Source: Sphaerolaimus hirsutus (Eukaryota > Nematoda > Chromadorea > Monhysterida > Sphaerolaimidae). Taken from it: DNA of 64,000 nucleotides. A program made the translations under genes and the position numbers. The notes beneath the pieces were generated by a model that saw only the letters and a program-made list of their open reading frames with translations, searched no databases and was not told the DNA's origin. Position 1 is the stretch's first letter, and each line of letters opens with the position of its first letter. This document shows, piece after piece, positions 44,801 through 52,744 of this stretch. The stretch is taken from NCBI GenBank assembly GCA_964036195.1, contig OZ038456.1, positions 1,116,001-1,180,000 on the forward strand, written 5' to 3'.

Positions 44801-46913
44801 AAAGACAATTTCGTACTGGGATTTCAAAAAATTTCTGGCGAAATAATAAACCCGCCGTCATCTAACCCCCTCAAAATTTCCACTCTGAAAAAATAAACCC
44901 CCAGGGGGTAATTCGAGGAAACACGGTATTCAAAAATAGCGGAAAAGTGCTAAATAAAAGGCACTATGCAGCGAGGTCATGGCGCGGAAGAAAATGACCG
45001 CGTACTGCGTGGTAGTGGTGAGTGTGTGTGTAGCGCGCAGGTAAAAGTAGCTGTAACTTTTGATTGGAAAGAGATATCGATCTCCTTTTTGTTTTAATGA
45101 GTTTCTCTCGATCAGGAGAATAGGATAGCATGTTCAAAAAGCAAACTTTTGCGGAAATTTTGCATTTCGAAATCAGGCTAAGACAATATATAAACAAATG
45201 TGTATCTCCAATTTGACCTCAGAAATGAACTCTCCGAACATTCGTGATCATTTTAACTTTTTAATGACTAAAATCGGTTCACAAATGACCGAGCTATTGA
45301 TGTTCAAGTTTGAATGTTCTCGGCGACACCCAAAAAAAAACGCAAATGACAGTGTTTTTTTGCCCCCCCCCTATCTCCGGTCTGGGGGGTCGTAGAAAAA
45401 AATCGTCAAAATTGTGCGTAGCCCCAACATTTAACTATATCATATCCAAATTTCAACATTTTTCGCCAAGCGGTTCCCGAGTTATTAGCACGCGCCGGCA
45501 GGTGAACCCCCCCCCAAAAAAAATGCTAACCCCAAAATCCCCTATGNNNNNNNNNNNNNNNNNNNNNNNNNNNNNNNNNNNNNNNNNNNNNNNNNNNNNN
45601 NNNNNNNNNNNNNNNNNNNNNNNNNNNNNNNNNNNNNNNNNNNNNNNNNNNNNNNNNNNNNNNNNNNNNNNNNNNNNNNNNNNNNNNNNNNNNNNNNNNN
45701 NNNNNNNNNNNNNNNNNNNNNNNNNNNNNNNNNNNNNNNNNNNNNNGAGTACCGTAAATCCTTGAATAAGTCCCCCCCCCTCGAATAACCCCCCACCCTC
45801 GAATAACTCCCCCCTGTAAATTGACTGAGGAAAAAATAACTCCCCCTCTTTTATGGGTGGGAATACATACATGGTGGTATAAAAAACGTATGTATGTATA
45901 TGATCATTAAAAGCATTCATTATTTTGCAGTTTATGCACACTAGCATTGATTTTATTGCATGAATTATGGGATTTCTATTCTGGCTCACACGTTTATGCA
46001 GCCTACTTAACCCCATTCAGATGATATACTGATCAAGTATTTCTCTCAATATTCCGACGAAGAAATAACTCCCCCCCTCGAATAAGTCCCCCCTTAAAAA
46101 ATTCTGAGGAAAAAATAACTCCCCCGGGGACGTATTCGAGGATTTACGGTATATATTTAAGCACATATTTATACGCAGTACAAAAATAGCTAAAAGTAGG
46201 CAATAAAGCACATGAACTAGTGATTTTGAAAGTTAAAAATCTATAAAAAGTTAAGAAAATTGGCGATTTGGAGCGAAATTTGAGTAACCATACAACCATA
46301 TACAACCATATACCGTATTTCTTCTAATAGAGCGGCATACCTCCAATAGAACGGCAGGTTTTGGCACTTTTTACATTCATGATATTAATATAATGGCAGC
46401 CTCCAATAGAACGGCAGATATAAATTACGTCGGAAGAGTGCCAGAACACACAAATATTAGAAAAATGGGTGGTGAGAAGTGATAACGTACAAGGTGTTCA
46501 TAACTATGATTTAGGGTTATTCACATTTGGTTTTGTTTGAATTGATGCTCTTATAGTAAAATGTTGTTCATTTTTCATTAAAAACACTATGTTCAAATGA
46601 AAAAAGTCTGAAAAATATTGGTGAAAAAAATAGAACGGCATCCTCCAATAGAACGGCACCTCTAATAGAACGGCAGGTAAAAAAGTTGACGAAAAAAATA
46701 GAACGGCGCTCTTCTATTAGAAGAAATACGGTATTCCCATCAAAACGCCCAGGCAGAAACAACGTGTCCGAAGTTTTGGAAGACATGCACATTCAATTCG
46801 AACAAGCCACGCCGGAACGCGTGCGCCCGCAGACGCAGATCCACGATTTGAACGCGTGTGACGCGTCCAATGTCGATGCTATGATGGGCATTTGTCTCAT
46901 CCAATATTATTGA
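32782..46913 (+). CDS. Heterotrimeric G-protein alpha-subunit-like gene, nine exons
   Basis: Exons 32782-32827, 33802-33976, 34915-35050, 35113-35253, 36642-36776, 37119-37211, 37261-37305, 37933-38104 and 46753-46913 join through GT-AG introns with matching phase. They give 367 codons plus stop, near the usual 350-380. The order is that of G-alpha: N-myristoylation-type MGARESS start, P-loop GTEASGKST, helical domain, switch regions, NKMD, and an altered TCAT region. G-alpha proteins are membrane-bound GTPases that couple receptors to effectors. Here the switch-I Arg/Thr are not visible, the DxxGQ motif reads DTTTY, TCAT reads LNAC, and the C-terminal receptor-contact helix is about 10 residues short. 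GTP hydrolysis and receptor coupling are therefore doubtful: a very divergent paralogue, a pseudo-GTPase, or a decaying gene. Most longer introns hold transposons. Splicing is inferred from sequence only. Confidence 0.75.
33153..33345. mobile_element. TA-target element in G-alpha-like intron 1
   Basis: TA|CCGTATTTCCTCGAAATAC to CGAGGGATTACGG|TA. A second, damaged left end lies at about 32987-33075. Confidence 0.65.
33802..33976 (+). CDS. G-alpha-like exon 2 (P-loop)
   Basis: Acceptor GATAG at 33801, donor CG|GTTTAA. Encodes the amphipathic N-terminal helix and ENLIEIVVVGTEASGKSTLL with an intact GxxxxGKST nucleotide-binding loop, followed by KQIR. Confidence 0.8.
34022..34283. mobile_element. 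hAT-like element, GGCACCG type
   Basis: TAGTGATGTGAAAGGCACC to GGTGCTTTTACATCACTA with flanks CTAGTGAT and CTAGCGAT (7/8). Interior built of GGCACCGCACCGG units. It sits in the left terminus of a GCGCC-type element that continues to 34493. Confidence 0.8.
34285..34493. mobile_element. hAT-like GCGCC element, host of the previous insertion
   Basis: TAGCGATGTCAAAAGCGCC to CGCTTTGACATCACTA. Its first bases double as the right target copy of 34022-34283, so the GGCACCG element inserted at its very tip. Confidence 0.65.
34504..34867. mobile_element. TA-target element, CTTGAATAA subfamily
   Basis: TA|CCGTATATCCTTGAATAAG to TTATTCGAGGGTATACGG|TA with CTCCCCCC-type blocks; 47 bp before the acceptor of exon 3. 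Confidence 0.75.
34915..35050 (+). CDS. G-alpha-like exon 3 (helical domain)
   Basis: Acceptor TTTTTTCAG at 34914, donor AAG|GTTATA. Encodes the region after the P-loop and the long helix A (GNDERKNYHHIIQHHYAFLL), as in G-alpha. Phase fits both neighbours. Confidence 0.75.
35113..35253 (+). CDS. G-alpha-like exon 4 (helical domain)
   Basis: After a 62-bp intron (acceptor TTTACAG). Encodes CWVGTQEFIGFGPEND and EKLAVDIKAFWKSPLISD, the second matching the ADI-x2-LW-x-D-x2-I helix of G-alpha. Proposed donor GAT|GTGTAT; downstream the frame closes at TAA 35275. Confidence 0.7.
35254..36641. other. G-alpha-like intron 4
   Basis: AT-rich, no gene. It contains TATATTTATATTTTT repeats (35400-35500, 36290-36350) and an ACACTAGTTGACAC palindrome (36430-36475). 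Confidence 0.45.
36642..36776 (+). CDS. G-alpha-like exon 5 (linker to switch I)
   Basis: Acceptor TTTTTAACAG, 45 codons, donor AAT|GTGTTA. Encodes SLMDKVGQISKEEYTVSDTD, matching the D-x-Y-x-P-T-x-x-D segment before switch I. The catalytic Arg and Mg-binding Thr of switch I have no counterpart in IIKCSSQYSP. Confidence 0.7.
36923..37117. mobile_element. MITE with GGGGGCAGTCCCAAG ends, at the intron 5 acceptor
   Basis: The left GGTGGCAGTCCCAAGCCC and right GGGCTTGGGATTGCCCCC ends are inverted repeats continuing into TGTAAAGTGT units. The right end merges into the splice acceptor CCCCCAG at 37118, so the element supplies the C-rich tract of the 3' splice site. No clear target duplication. Confidence 0.7.
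37119..37211 (+). CDS. G-alpha-like exon 6 (switch II region)
   Basis: 31 codons, donor GAA|GTGAGT (near-consensus). Reads ALAFFMVDTTTYCKRSFWK, aligned with F-x-M-x-DVGGQRxxRxxW. The Asp is kept but Gly-Gly-Gln is replaced by Thr-Thr-Tyr. Confidence 0.65.
37261..37305 (+). CDS. G-alpha-like exon 7 (beta strand 4)
   Basis: 15 codons between a 49-bp intron (acceptor TTTAAAG) and donor AGT|GTAAAA. QASLWLLSFAAT aligns without gaps to the hydrophobic strand after switch II. Short, so less certain than its neighbours. Confidence 0.5.
37414..37610. repeat. One-sided TAGGGTGTCAAA-type element end
   Basis: CTAGAGTGTCAACAAAA followed by four or five GGAAACGGAAACGGAAA / TTTGC(A)CTTGCCGG units. Same design as the subterminal array of 19147-21095. 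No second end found. Confidence 0.6.
37933..38104 (+). CDS. G-alpha-like exon 8 (NKxD motif)
   Basis: Acceptor CCTTCACAG, donor AGAG|GTGATT, phase 1. Encodes a helix rich in Arg, then NVNVVVLLNKMDVL (intact NKxD guanine-specificity motif) and SSFYPHFRG, the counterpart of the YFPEYTG segment. It also contains the right end of a CAGAGTTG-type repeat just upstream (37890-37903). Confidence 0.8.
38229..38540. repeat. GTCGCGC end plus GGCACCG-type element
   Basis: AAGTTCCAACGCAGAACAAAA and GTCGCGCAG (38229-38302), then a short GCGCC piece, then TAGTGATGTTAAAGGCACC (from 38336) with GGCACCGCACCGG units. The right end of the last is not found. Confidence 0.55.
38541..39009. other. Intronic stretch without recognised content
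   Basis: No exon or repeat end identified. Confidence 0.4.
39014..39463 (+). repeat. 5' LTR
   Basis: Starts TGTTGCCCGCATGGGC, ends GCACACAACA. GC-rich U3 with palindromes (GCGCGCCAGTGGCGCGC). Differs from the right LTR at four positions. Confidence 0.95.
39156..39163 (+). promoter_or_regulatory. TATA-like box in the 5' LTR
   Basis: TTTATAAG follows the GC-rich U3; transcription would start about 25-30 bases downstream. The same box lies at 43340-43347 in the right LTR. Confidence 0.5.
39464..39480 (+). other. Probable primer-binding site
   Basis: TGGTGACCACACTGGCT directly follows the left LTR, the position and TGG start expected for a tRNA primer site. The tRNA was not identified. Confidence 0.55.
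39583..40230 (+). CDS. gag: N-terminal Gag segment, ends at an in-frame TGA
   Basis: 215 codons from the first ATG; the ATG at 39601 (MSAENTSKMTTN) is an equally good start. It has an Arg-rich stretch, an acidic Ser-rich patch (SGSSGEESDSG) and a short heptad-like segment (MFNQRFEEQNKRIEQLTQLI) suitable for assembly. The TGA (40228-40230) is followed by CTG, and the same frame continues open for 855 codons. It is either a nonsense mutation or a readthrough site. Confidence 0.75.
   Translation: MALRRYMSAENTSKMTTNPPTGPPEAIASHPVLHAPVEYSERELTQKVSEWTTARRRGVLINAIESVNYWRKPNWPKGTIASKDSNSTLGRRLINLADAYFKSTQKAMITIENPERHDSGSSGEESDSGNVTAANEPLLRSSTQPRNSASPAPFAKMEVQTSDLAAMASMFNQRFEEQNKRIEQLTQLIANNSLGPSHRNTAPLSDDAWRWSTED
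40231..42795 (+). CDS. Gag capsid, zinc finger and aspartic protease
   Basis: In frame with the previous segment; first ATG at 40279. Numbering from that ATG: residues about 30-210 form a helical capsid-like region (FRFWLHMITQQAMGIP, LTGDAQNKYL, ESASSFYTRL). A C-x4-H-x5-H-x4-C knuckle stands at about 252-268. A retropepsin with catalytic HIDTGCNIGLF stands at about 385. The remaining 350 residues are Pro/His/Thr-rich and match nothing I know; the reverse transcriptase expected here is absent. The stop is followed by about 400 bp of AT-rich sequence and the polypurine tract. Confidence 0.85.
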   Translation: MATLTQGPLLNQIIEYMERYVIAPEDGLQPLGTIQAPRDKIGVGHVVSTASKQIKFDGNEKSQTGPFRFWLHMITQQAMGIPESQQQLFWMNIFMQSLTGDAQNKYLAVRINKCHDILYVLDSLVEAYKADHTVHSVADWYNLKPDPSESASSFYTRLCTNFFHVSETMSDHERQRMIGDKFFTEAPKLAPVNCWYMWRERWQDGACTINRAIAKIDAARKEAERAKTQRREEQRYQRTCPQYNTSWQSKPKMPKDAAFDPDNHKGPWCTFYLHPKPMPHSPNKCYINPDSTAYQADRANNIKQSLTRQGKSEQEAKNSMKQKCAQMGIPFTETPPSGYTQEQYEMDNDLWGNSKDTEDEGNPDNWVRTIASTKIDTCARTMDPSNPMATITFCGVPIMGHIDTGCNIGLFIEDSTLERAWAKANMNPDKERKKFRPYVGSHIRTPGNIIKGEWLRLYDMAVVHRTPDGAQRTDTLPAVVKLMEFFSPADPLLIGRAAIWGPLQIVQTAHQELKRFSKEYEREAEVLRTRDKTGTDYHIPTQTKVAKLGAVTHTLAFEEREAPTAQGLEEHPLWERDRKFCQPINQPATPFCEPSAKGANMEWVSSVCHSQAQNATAHCTYPTTQNHPRLESMVARVNIQGPVPLNAMQPKHDPGVHYVSPVLSSPEQNRTIHKRAHADVNKHGVRRDPIYANHTVAATHHTNTLNKLTEMIFWNQNFVATCTDIPRRIPARQPLLPTPTHMAPDPCRDSNELTTLRGSVNRLSSAIERLSWHPEAHHSNSVRPCTNSVKAPSTKFTNCCHTVHPMCDTNPSIFIPYLPHYPPPLSPPHHSRISCACLPMPLGQSAGMESGNQS
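43198..43647 (+). repeat. 3' LTR
   Basis: 450 bp, TGTTGCCCGC to GCACACAACA, preceded by GAGGGGGGG. Confidence 0.95.
43768..45546. repeat. Fold-back element 2
   Basis: Arms 43768-44381 and 44930-45546 are inverted copies (shared ATAGGGGATTTTGGGGTTAG, AACCGCTTGGCGAAAAATG, GAGATCGATATCTC-type phrases). The loop holds the TA-target element at 44521-44926. The right arm runs into the N gap. Confidence 0.8.
44521..44926. mobile_element. TA-target element in the fold-back loop
   Basis: TA|CCATAGTTCCTCGAAATAC to TTCGAGGAAACACGG|TA, 406 bp. Confidence 0.7.
45547..45746. other. Assembly gap (200 N)
   Basis: Exactly 200 N at the junction of a fold-back arm and a TA-target element, both of which would confuse assembly. 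Confidence 0.99.
45752..46149. mobile_element. TA-target element, CTTGAATAA subfamily
   Basis: TA|CCGTAAATCCTTGAATAAG to CGAGGATTTACGG|TA, 398 bp, starting five bases after the gap. Confidence 0.7.
46313..46731. mobile_element. TA-target element, CTTCTAATAGA subfamily
   Basis: TA|CCGTATTTCTTCTAATAGA to CTATTAGAAGAAATACGG|TA with internal CCAATAGAACGGCAGG repeats. It ends 21 bases before the start of the last G-alpha-like exon. Confidence 0.8.
46753..46913 (+). CDS. G-alpha-like exon 9 (TCAT region and end)
   Basis: Acceptor CGCCCAG at 46752, phase matches exon 8 across an 8.6-kb intron. Encodes NNVSEVLEDMHIQFEQ and HDLNACDASNV, aligned with the helix and TCATDTxN(V/I) region. It ends 12 residues after the Val, about 10 short of a normal C-terminus. 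Downstream, 46924-46993 encodes YNTVVEVQRAMIIYKFNN, which looks like the missing helix, but no good splice joins it. Confidence 0.7.
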
Positions 46914-46997
46914 TGATTTTAGGGTATAATACGGTTGTTGAAGTTCAAAGGGCGATGATAATTTACAAGTTCAACAATAGAAAAGTTGAAACATTGG

Positions 46998-47242
46998 CCC
47001 TACACACACTAGTTTTCACCGTGACTGATGTGAAAACTGAAATGGCCACATGGCAACATTCAGCCTACTCTTATTGTATGCTATACGTGTTTTAGTTTTC
47101 AAATTTTCAAAGTTTACCTTTCATTAATTAAAATTCAAACTTAAATTTTATTACCTAAATAATTCAACCGTGTCGATTAATTTGCACTTTACAAAATTTC
47201 AGTTTTCACACGAAGTCACAGTGAAAACTAGTGTGTGTAGGC
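46998..47242. mobile_element. Inverted-repeat element with CCTACACACACTAG ends
   Basis: CCTACACACACTAGTTTTCAC and its inverted copy bound about 245 bp. Flanks ACATTGG and ACATTAG are similar (6/7). Related CACACACTAGT ends occur at 55057, 55788-56018 and 57275. Confidence 0.6.
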
Positions 47243-47253
47243 ACATTAGTGAG

Positions 47254-47520
47254 AAAAAAAACATTGAAATTTCCATTCCGATTTCTGGCAGTACGTTCCG
47301 TTTTGTAGCATATCAAAATTGGCAACTTTTTCCATCGCTACTCATAAACAAATATCTGTGCATGTACAGCAAGAAAGACCATTACCACCGCGCCAATAAA
47401 AGCCCCACAGAATCGGGAAAAAATAGAATTCCAAATTTCCAAAGGAATGAATACATTCCAAGAAACCCCGACGAATCGGGCAGCCCGACAAAACGCCTCA
47501 GGGCAATCGAAACTATGTAA
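47254..47520 (+). CDS. Possible terminal exon, unknown protein
   Basis: An open frame with ordinary composition (contains KKDHYHRANKSPTESGKNR and RNPDESGSPTKRLR) ending at TAA 47518-47520. It is not a repeat and not low complexity, but its acceptor and partner exons are unidentified. Function unknown. Confidence 0.35.
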   Translation, partial: KKNIEISIPISGSTFRFVAYQNWQLFPSLLINKYLCMYSKKDHYHRANKSPTESGKNRIPNFQRNEYIPRNPDESGSPTKRLRAIETM

Positions 47521-47565
47521 AAAAGCCACAGCAATAACGGGCTCGCTACGGTTCAGTGTTTCCGT

Positions 47566-47647
47566 GCAGCGGTGGCCGAGTGGTTAAGGCGACAGACTCG
47601 AAATCTGTTGGGGTCTCCCCGCGCAGGTTCGAATCCTGCCCGCTGCG
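47566..47647 (+). tRNA. tRNA-Ser (anticodon CGA)
   Basis: The seven-base acceptor stem GCAGCGG pairs fully with CCGCTGC. The D-arm (A-box TGGCCGAGTGG), anticodon stem ACAGA/TCTGT with loop CTCGAAA, long variable arm (GGGGTCTCCCCGC) and T-arm with GGTTCGAATCC are all present. The long variable arm and CGA anticodon give serine (UCG codon). No intron; CCA not encoded. The best-supported host gene in the window. Confidence 0.97.
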
Positions 47648-48266
47648 AAGATACTTTTTGCACTCTGTGACCGGGACCGGGATTTGATTTGGAAGCCTCT
47701 ATGGCACATCGGTAATTTCCAAAGCAAATGAATCCTTACCTAGTTTGTTTACTCATTTGTTGGTAAATTTTTGTTCTGGGCGAACGTCAATCGACGAATA
47801 AGCTGTCAAGCTTTGATAAGTGTTGGTGGCACAACTGCCTGTTTTGGCCTCATTTTTGTTTGGATTATGCCTGCTTGCATTTGCACATTTCGATGATGGT
47901 TTTCACCTATTGGCGCACCGCACACTGAAATTTTGCGTTCAGCGTTCGAACGTTTTTGCACGCTGAACCACAAACACTGAAATCAAAATCTAAAGAGCGC
48001 AATGCTTTTGAAGTGTAAAAATTTCGGAATTTGCTATATTTCGCTTGATTCACATGCGAGTAGAATTTTTTACGCTTCAAAAATGTTGTGTTCTTTAGAT
48101 ATTGATTTCAGCGTTTGTAGTTCAGCGTGCAAAAACGTTCGATCGCTGAACGCAAAATTTCAGTGTGCGGTGCGCCATTGGGTGAGGCGCCATCGCCAGA
48201 GGCCTCACATCATCGTGGCGCCGATTGTGCCACACGCCAGCGTAATAGGTGCCACTCAAATACATA
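47648..48266. other. Gene-free stretch with an inverted repeat
   Basis: Around 47925-48000 and 48060-48165 inverted phrases (GCACACTGAAATTTTGCGTTC / GAACGCAAAATTTCAGTGTG) form a roughly 250-bp palindrome-like element. No coding frame supported. Confidence 0.5.
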
Positions 48267-48683
48267 CCGTATTTCCTCGAAATACCCCCCCCCCTCGTTT
48301 GACCCCCCCCCCCCTCTCGGGACCACTATGAAACAATCACCCCCCCCCCCTCGAAATACCCCCCCAAATTGAGCGTAAAGGAAACGTACATGACAATAAC
48401 TGTAGTTTGTGTTCGGTGTACTGCAGAACACACGTTAAAACAATGTCGGTGTCACGTTAGAACAGTGTACATACCATCTACATACTAATATTAGTCTACA
48501 GAACCTTATAAATGGCAGTTTTTGTTGCATTTTTCGACGTCTGCGTACGTTTCAGACGACAATTTCGTACTTGGTTTTCAAAAACTTTCTTGTGAAATAA
48601 TAACCCCCCCTCGAAATACCCCCCCCCCTCTCGGGACCACTATGAAACAATCACCCCCCGGGGGGTATTTCGAGGAAATACGG
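48267..48683. mobile_element. TA-target element, complete
   Basis: TA|CCGTATTTCCTCGAAATAC to TTTCGAGGAAATACGG|TA, 417 bp, with the internal phrase GACGTCTGCGTACGTTTCAG also seen at 25160, 33300 and 44785. Confidence 0.8.
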
Positions 48684-48773
48684 TATAGCATTAGCGCCAT
48701 AGCAAGATGGCAAAGCGCCACGACCATAGCTGAAATCGGGGGTAGCATTTTAGGGGGGTCTAACCTGCCGGCA

Positions 48774-50187
48774 CGTGTTTATATCTCGGGAACCGCTTGG
48801 CGAAAATTGTTGATATTTGAATATAATATGGTCTCAGGTCGGGGCTAACATGAAAATCGAGGGCATCCTCGAATAGTCCCCCATTCCCGAGATAAGGGGG
48901 GTCTATATAAAGGTGGTCATCTAGCATATTGAATGTAAAACTCAGCCATTTCTGAGCTGATTTGGGTCATTTGACACTTAAAATGATCGGGACAACCGGC
49001 AGATTCCATTTTTGAAGTTGTATTAGTGATGTCTAAATTCGGCATGCTGATTTGACCCAGTTTTTCAACACAAAAACATTTTTTTAACAAATCTATCAGA
49101 TACTTTAGAAACGAGGATTCATCTAAAACAAAAACGAGTTCAATATCTCTTTCCAATCAAAAGTTATGGCGCCTCAAACTTTTCCCTCCCATCCACATAA
49201 ATAACTGCATCAAGAATGATGCATGCAACTTCAAAAGTCCATATCTCGACTACTTCTCAGCCGATTTTCACCATTGAACACCTAAAATGATCAGAAAAAC
49301 ATGGAGATTTCATTTTTATTCCCAGATCATCTGTATATTTTATCATATTTCCCATACAAGAAAATAATGTGAACTTTTGAACAAAATTATCACCTTAAAA
49401 TGCATACAAATATACTGTGGATAAAACAATATCTCCTCGACTATTTCTCAGCCGATTTTCACCATTGAACCCTGTAAATGATCAGAAAAACATGGAGATT
49501 TCATTTTCATTCCCAGATCATCTGTATATTCTATCATATTTCCCATACAAGAAAATAATGTGAACTTTTAAACAAAATTATCACAATAAAAATGCATACA
49601 AATATACTGTGGATCAAAAAACAATATCTCCATGTCATTCTGATCATTTTAGGTATTCATTGGTGAAAATCGGCTGAAAAATGGCCAAGATAGTTTGAAG
49701 TTATGAAGTTGCATGCATCATTCTTCATTCGGTTAGTTATGTGGATGGGAGGGAAAAGTTTGAGGCACCATAACTTTTGATTGGAAAGAGATATTGAACT
49801 TATTTTTGTTTTATACGAATCCTCGTTGTCTAAAGTATATGATAGCATGTTGAGAAAAAATTTTTTTCGAATTGAAAAACCGGGTCAAATCGGCATACGG
49901 AATTTAGACATCACTAATACACTAAAATGGAATTTACAGGTTGTCCCGATCATTTTAAGTGTTTAACGATACAAATCGGCACAGAAATGGCTGAGTTATT
50001 GAGCTTTAAATTCAATATGACAGATCGGACATGTAAAATGACCACCTTTTTATAGACCCCCTTATCTCGGGAATGTGGGATTATTCGAGGATGCCCTCGT
50101 CTTTCATGTTAGCCCCGACCTGAAACTATATTATATTCAAATATCAACAATTTTCGCCAAGCGGTTCCCGAGATATAAACACGTTTC
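48774..50187. repeat. Fold-back element 3
   Basis: Arms 48774-49298 and 49638-50187 are inverted copies (shared ATATCTCGGGAACCGCTTGG, CTCCCATCCACATAA). Between them a unit of about 190 bp with CAGATCATCTGTATATT is directly repeated twice (49259-49425, 49449-49617). Confidence 0.8.
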
Positions 50188-50189
50188 AG

Positions 50190-51281
50190 CTATGGCCACG
50201 ACGAGATATGGAAAAGTACCAGGCACGGGTGCCGATTATAGAAAAGCACAGGAGCCGGCGCAGTGCCCACCGAACTTCCAGTGGACCAACACCGGTATCG
50301 GTTCCGGTTGGGTTCAAACGGCCTTCGGTTTGTCTTGATGCATGTCTCGGTTTCGGTCGCGTTTGAACACTAGGTGAGGTGCTACATATTTTTCGCTGGC
50401 GCCCTAGGTAGGTCCACTTTTTATGGATCGATGCCGGTGCCGGTGTGATGTCATTTTTCCGGTGTTCTCTATCGCTAGACCAGAATGGTCAAGAATCAGG
50501 ACTCGAGAAATTTATTTTTGTGATCTTTCATTTTTTTCATCGTAAGAGTAATATCTCCAAAACAAAAGTTTTTGTCGAAGCAACGCTGAAAACCCGGAAG
50601 AATAAGTGAAGGGTTCTAATTGTGAATTTCATTAAAAATTTAAGGATATTTTTCTACCCTGAACCCATCTCTGAATTCAAATGGCTGATTACGGTAATTT
50701 TTCTCAATAATGAACAGTAACATAATGTAGGCGCCAAATTTACGCTTAATTAGATTTTCGTGGATTTGGCACTTGTCCAATTTTGTAATAGAACACTTCA
50801 AGTACTGAAATTCGCGAACAAAAAAGCGACACGTATGGGTAAACAAATATAATACATAAATACATATGCCACGTGGACTAGCATAATTATTCGAAACACA
50901 GAAAGGTACGGGGCGCGCAATAATTAGTGTTAGAACAATGTAGAATTTTTTACAAATACAATAAATAAATACTTGATAATAAAAAGCGGACAAGATTTCA
51001 TAGCCAGTCGCGAAATTTTGAGCCGCCAAACTTTTAATTGGATAATAACTGAACAGAACGGCTTTTGTCGATTTCAGATAAAGTCAACTGGTACACCCAA
51101 AAAAACGTGTCGGGTTAACAAAAATTACGCGCTGGATTTCTGTTGCACAAATCAATGTTCAATCGAATCGAGATCTTGACTGTACGTTAAAAAGCGGACA
51201 TGATCCCACAAGATTTCAAAAAAACCCTCGCACCACATCGGCAGTCGAACAACGAATTTTCACACGCGATAAGATTTTTAC
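50190..51281. other. Mostly unexplained stretch
   Basis: 50190-50500 has decayed GGCACCGG-type repeats. A frame at 51025-51178 contains DFCCTNQCS (see findings). Otherwise nothing supported. Confidence 0.4.
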
Positions 51282-51798
51282 CATAGTTGTTAAAACGTAT
51301 TTACGTTTACTCGAGTACTTCTAAATACGTTTACGTGTTCCCCCGAAAAAATACCAGTACTCATTTACTCGTGTACTTTTAGAAAGTACGAGAGTACCGA
51401 AAACGTATTTTTGGGGGCCATAGAAAGTGACATTATGATTTTGACATTTTGAAAGTGATAAACATTGATATTTTCCTGAGAAATACTTATCAGAAGAAAA
51501 AATCACATATTTGATGTTTTCGAAAGTAAAACTTGATAAAATAGTGACTTAAGTTTTCTGTGAGAGAAAATACCCAGTTTTACATTTTCTGCGAGGAAAA
51601 GTACTCACTTTTACGTTTTCTGTGAGAAAAAATACCCCCGTTTACGTTTTCCCGGAAAAAAAGTATTTTACTCACGTTTTACGCAGTGTATAAGTAAAAA
51701 AATTACTTTCGTTTTCTGTATTAAGCTGTGAGTAAAATAAAAATAAGTACTACGTTTACGTTTACTTTGAAAAAAGTTCAGTACTTTCAACAACTCTG
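51282..51798. mobile_element. hAT-like element, CAGAGTTG family, complete
   Basis: 517 bp, CATAGTTGTTAAAACG to CAACAACTCTG, flanks ATTTTTAC and ATTTTAAC (7/8). Subterminal TTTACGTTTAC and AGTACT units. Confidence 0.8.
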
Positions 51799-51806
51799 AT
51801 TTTAAC

Positions 51807-52471
51807 TAGATCAATGATTTAAATTCTAATCACATAAAATATTAAAATCGCGCCCTGCGTTTCAAACACATTAAAAACAAACAATAAAAAATTTATTCAG
51901 TGGCACTGAGCATTTTCGGGGTGTAGAAAATCGGGTTAATTCCAAAATTGCATCGAAAATTCAATGTATCGACATCTTAATACGGTATATTCTTCTGTAA
52001 ATTTCCCTTTATCAGACATTTTTATGAGGCAGATATTCAAAGAGAGATAAGGTCATGATAAGTTGTTTTTCAATCCATTTTGGGTTTTTCAATACAACTC
52101 ATTCCGAACGGGGTATTTTCGTAATTTTTGTCACGGGCACCCTAAATACAAGAGCAAAATTATTCAATGGGGACTTATTCAAGAATATACGGTATAAAAA
52201 CAAATTTCCCCTTCAAAACGGTAGACTCATAAAAGTCAGCAAATTCCAATAATTCGCTAGATCAAGCCAAATAAATGAAGCAATTCATGTCATTATCATC
52301 CCTTTTCAAATATTGATTTTCAATCAGCCATTCAATCTGCTCTTTGATCAATTTCCTGGACGGCAGAAACATGTGCTTCAACATTTCTACCAGTTCAGTT
52401 TGCAAGGCCGCCGACTGGCATTTGCGACGCATTTTCATGATTTTCACCACCGCTTCCTGCGAGATTGATTA
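51807..52471. other. Gene-free stretch
   Basis: No supported gene. A minus-strand frame at 52262-52450 (KMRRKCQSAALQTELVEML) looks more protein-like than its surroundings but has no partner exon. Confidence 0.4.
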
Positions 52472-52479
52472 GGCGGGGT

Positions 52480-52653
52480 TAGGGTTCAAACGGGACCGCG
52501 GTCCCGGTACATGGTTCGGCAAAAAGTCGGGACTGTGCGGTCCCGACACCCCAGTCTCGGTCCCGACAATTAAAAAAAGCCAGTCCCTGTACCGGTCCCG
52601 ACATTAGAAAATTTCTGGTCCCGGTCCGAAAAACTGGTCCCGTTTGAACCCTA
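52480..52653. mobile_element. hAT-like element, GGTCCCG type
   Basis: TAGGGTTCAAACGGGACC to GTCCCGTTTGAACCCTA, 174 bp, with a perfect 8-bp duplication GGCGGGGT (52472-52479, 52654-52661). Interior of CGGTCCCGACA units. Confidence 0.92.
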
Positions 52654-52744
52654 GGCGGGGTGGAAGATAAATACTTTGGTTGATTGTGGGTGATGATTCG
52701 GTAGATTTATGTTTGTTTGTTTTAAATATGAGAAAATATAAATA

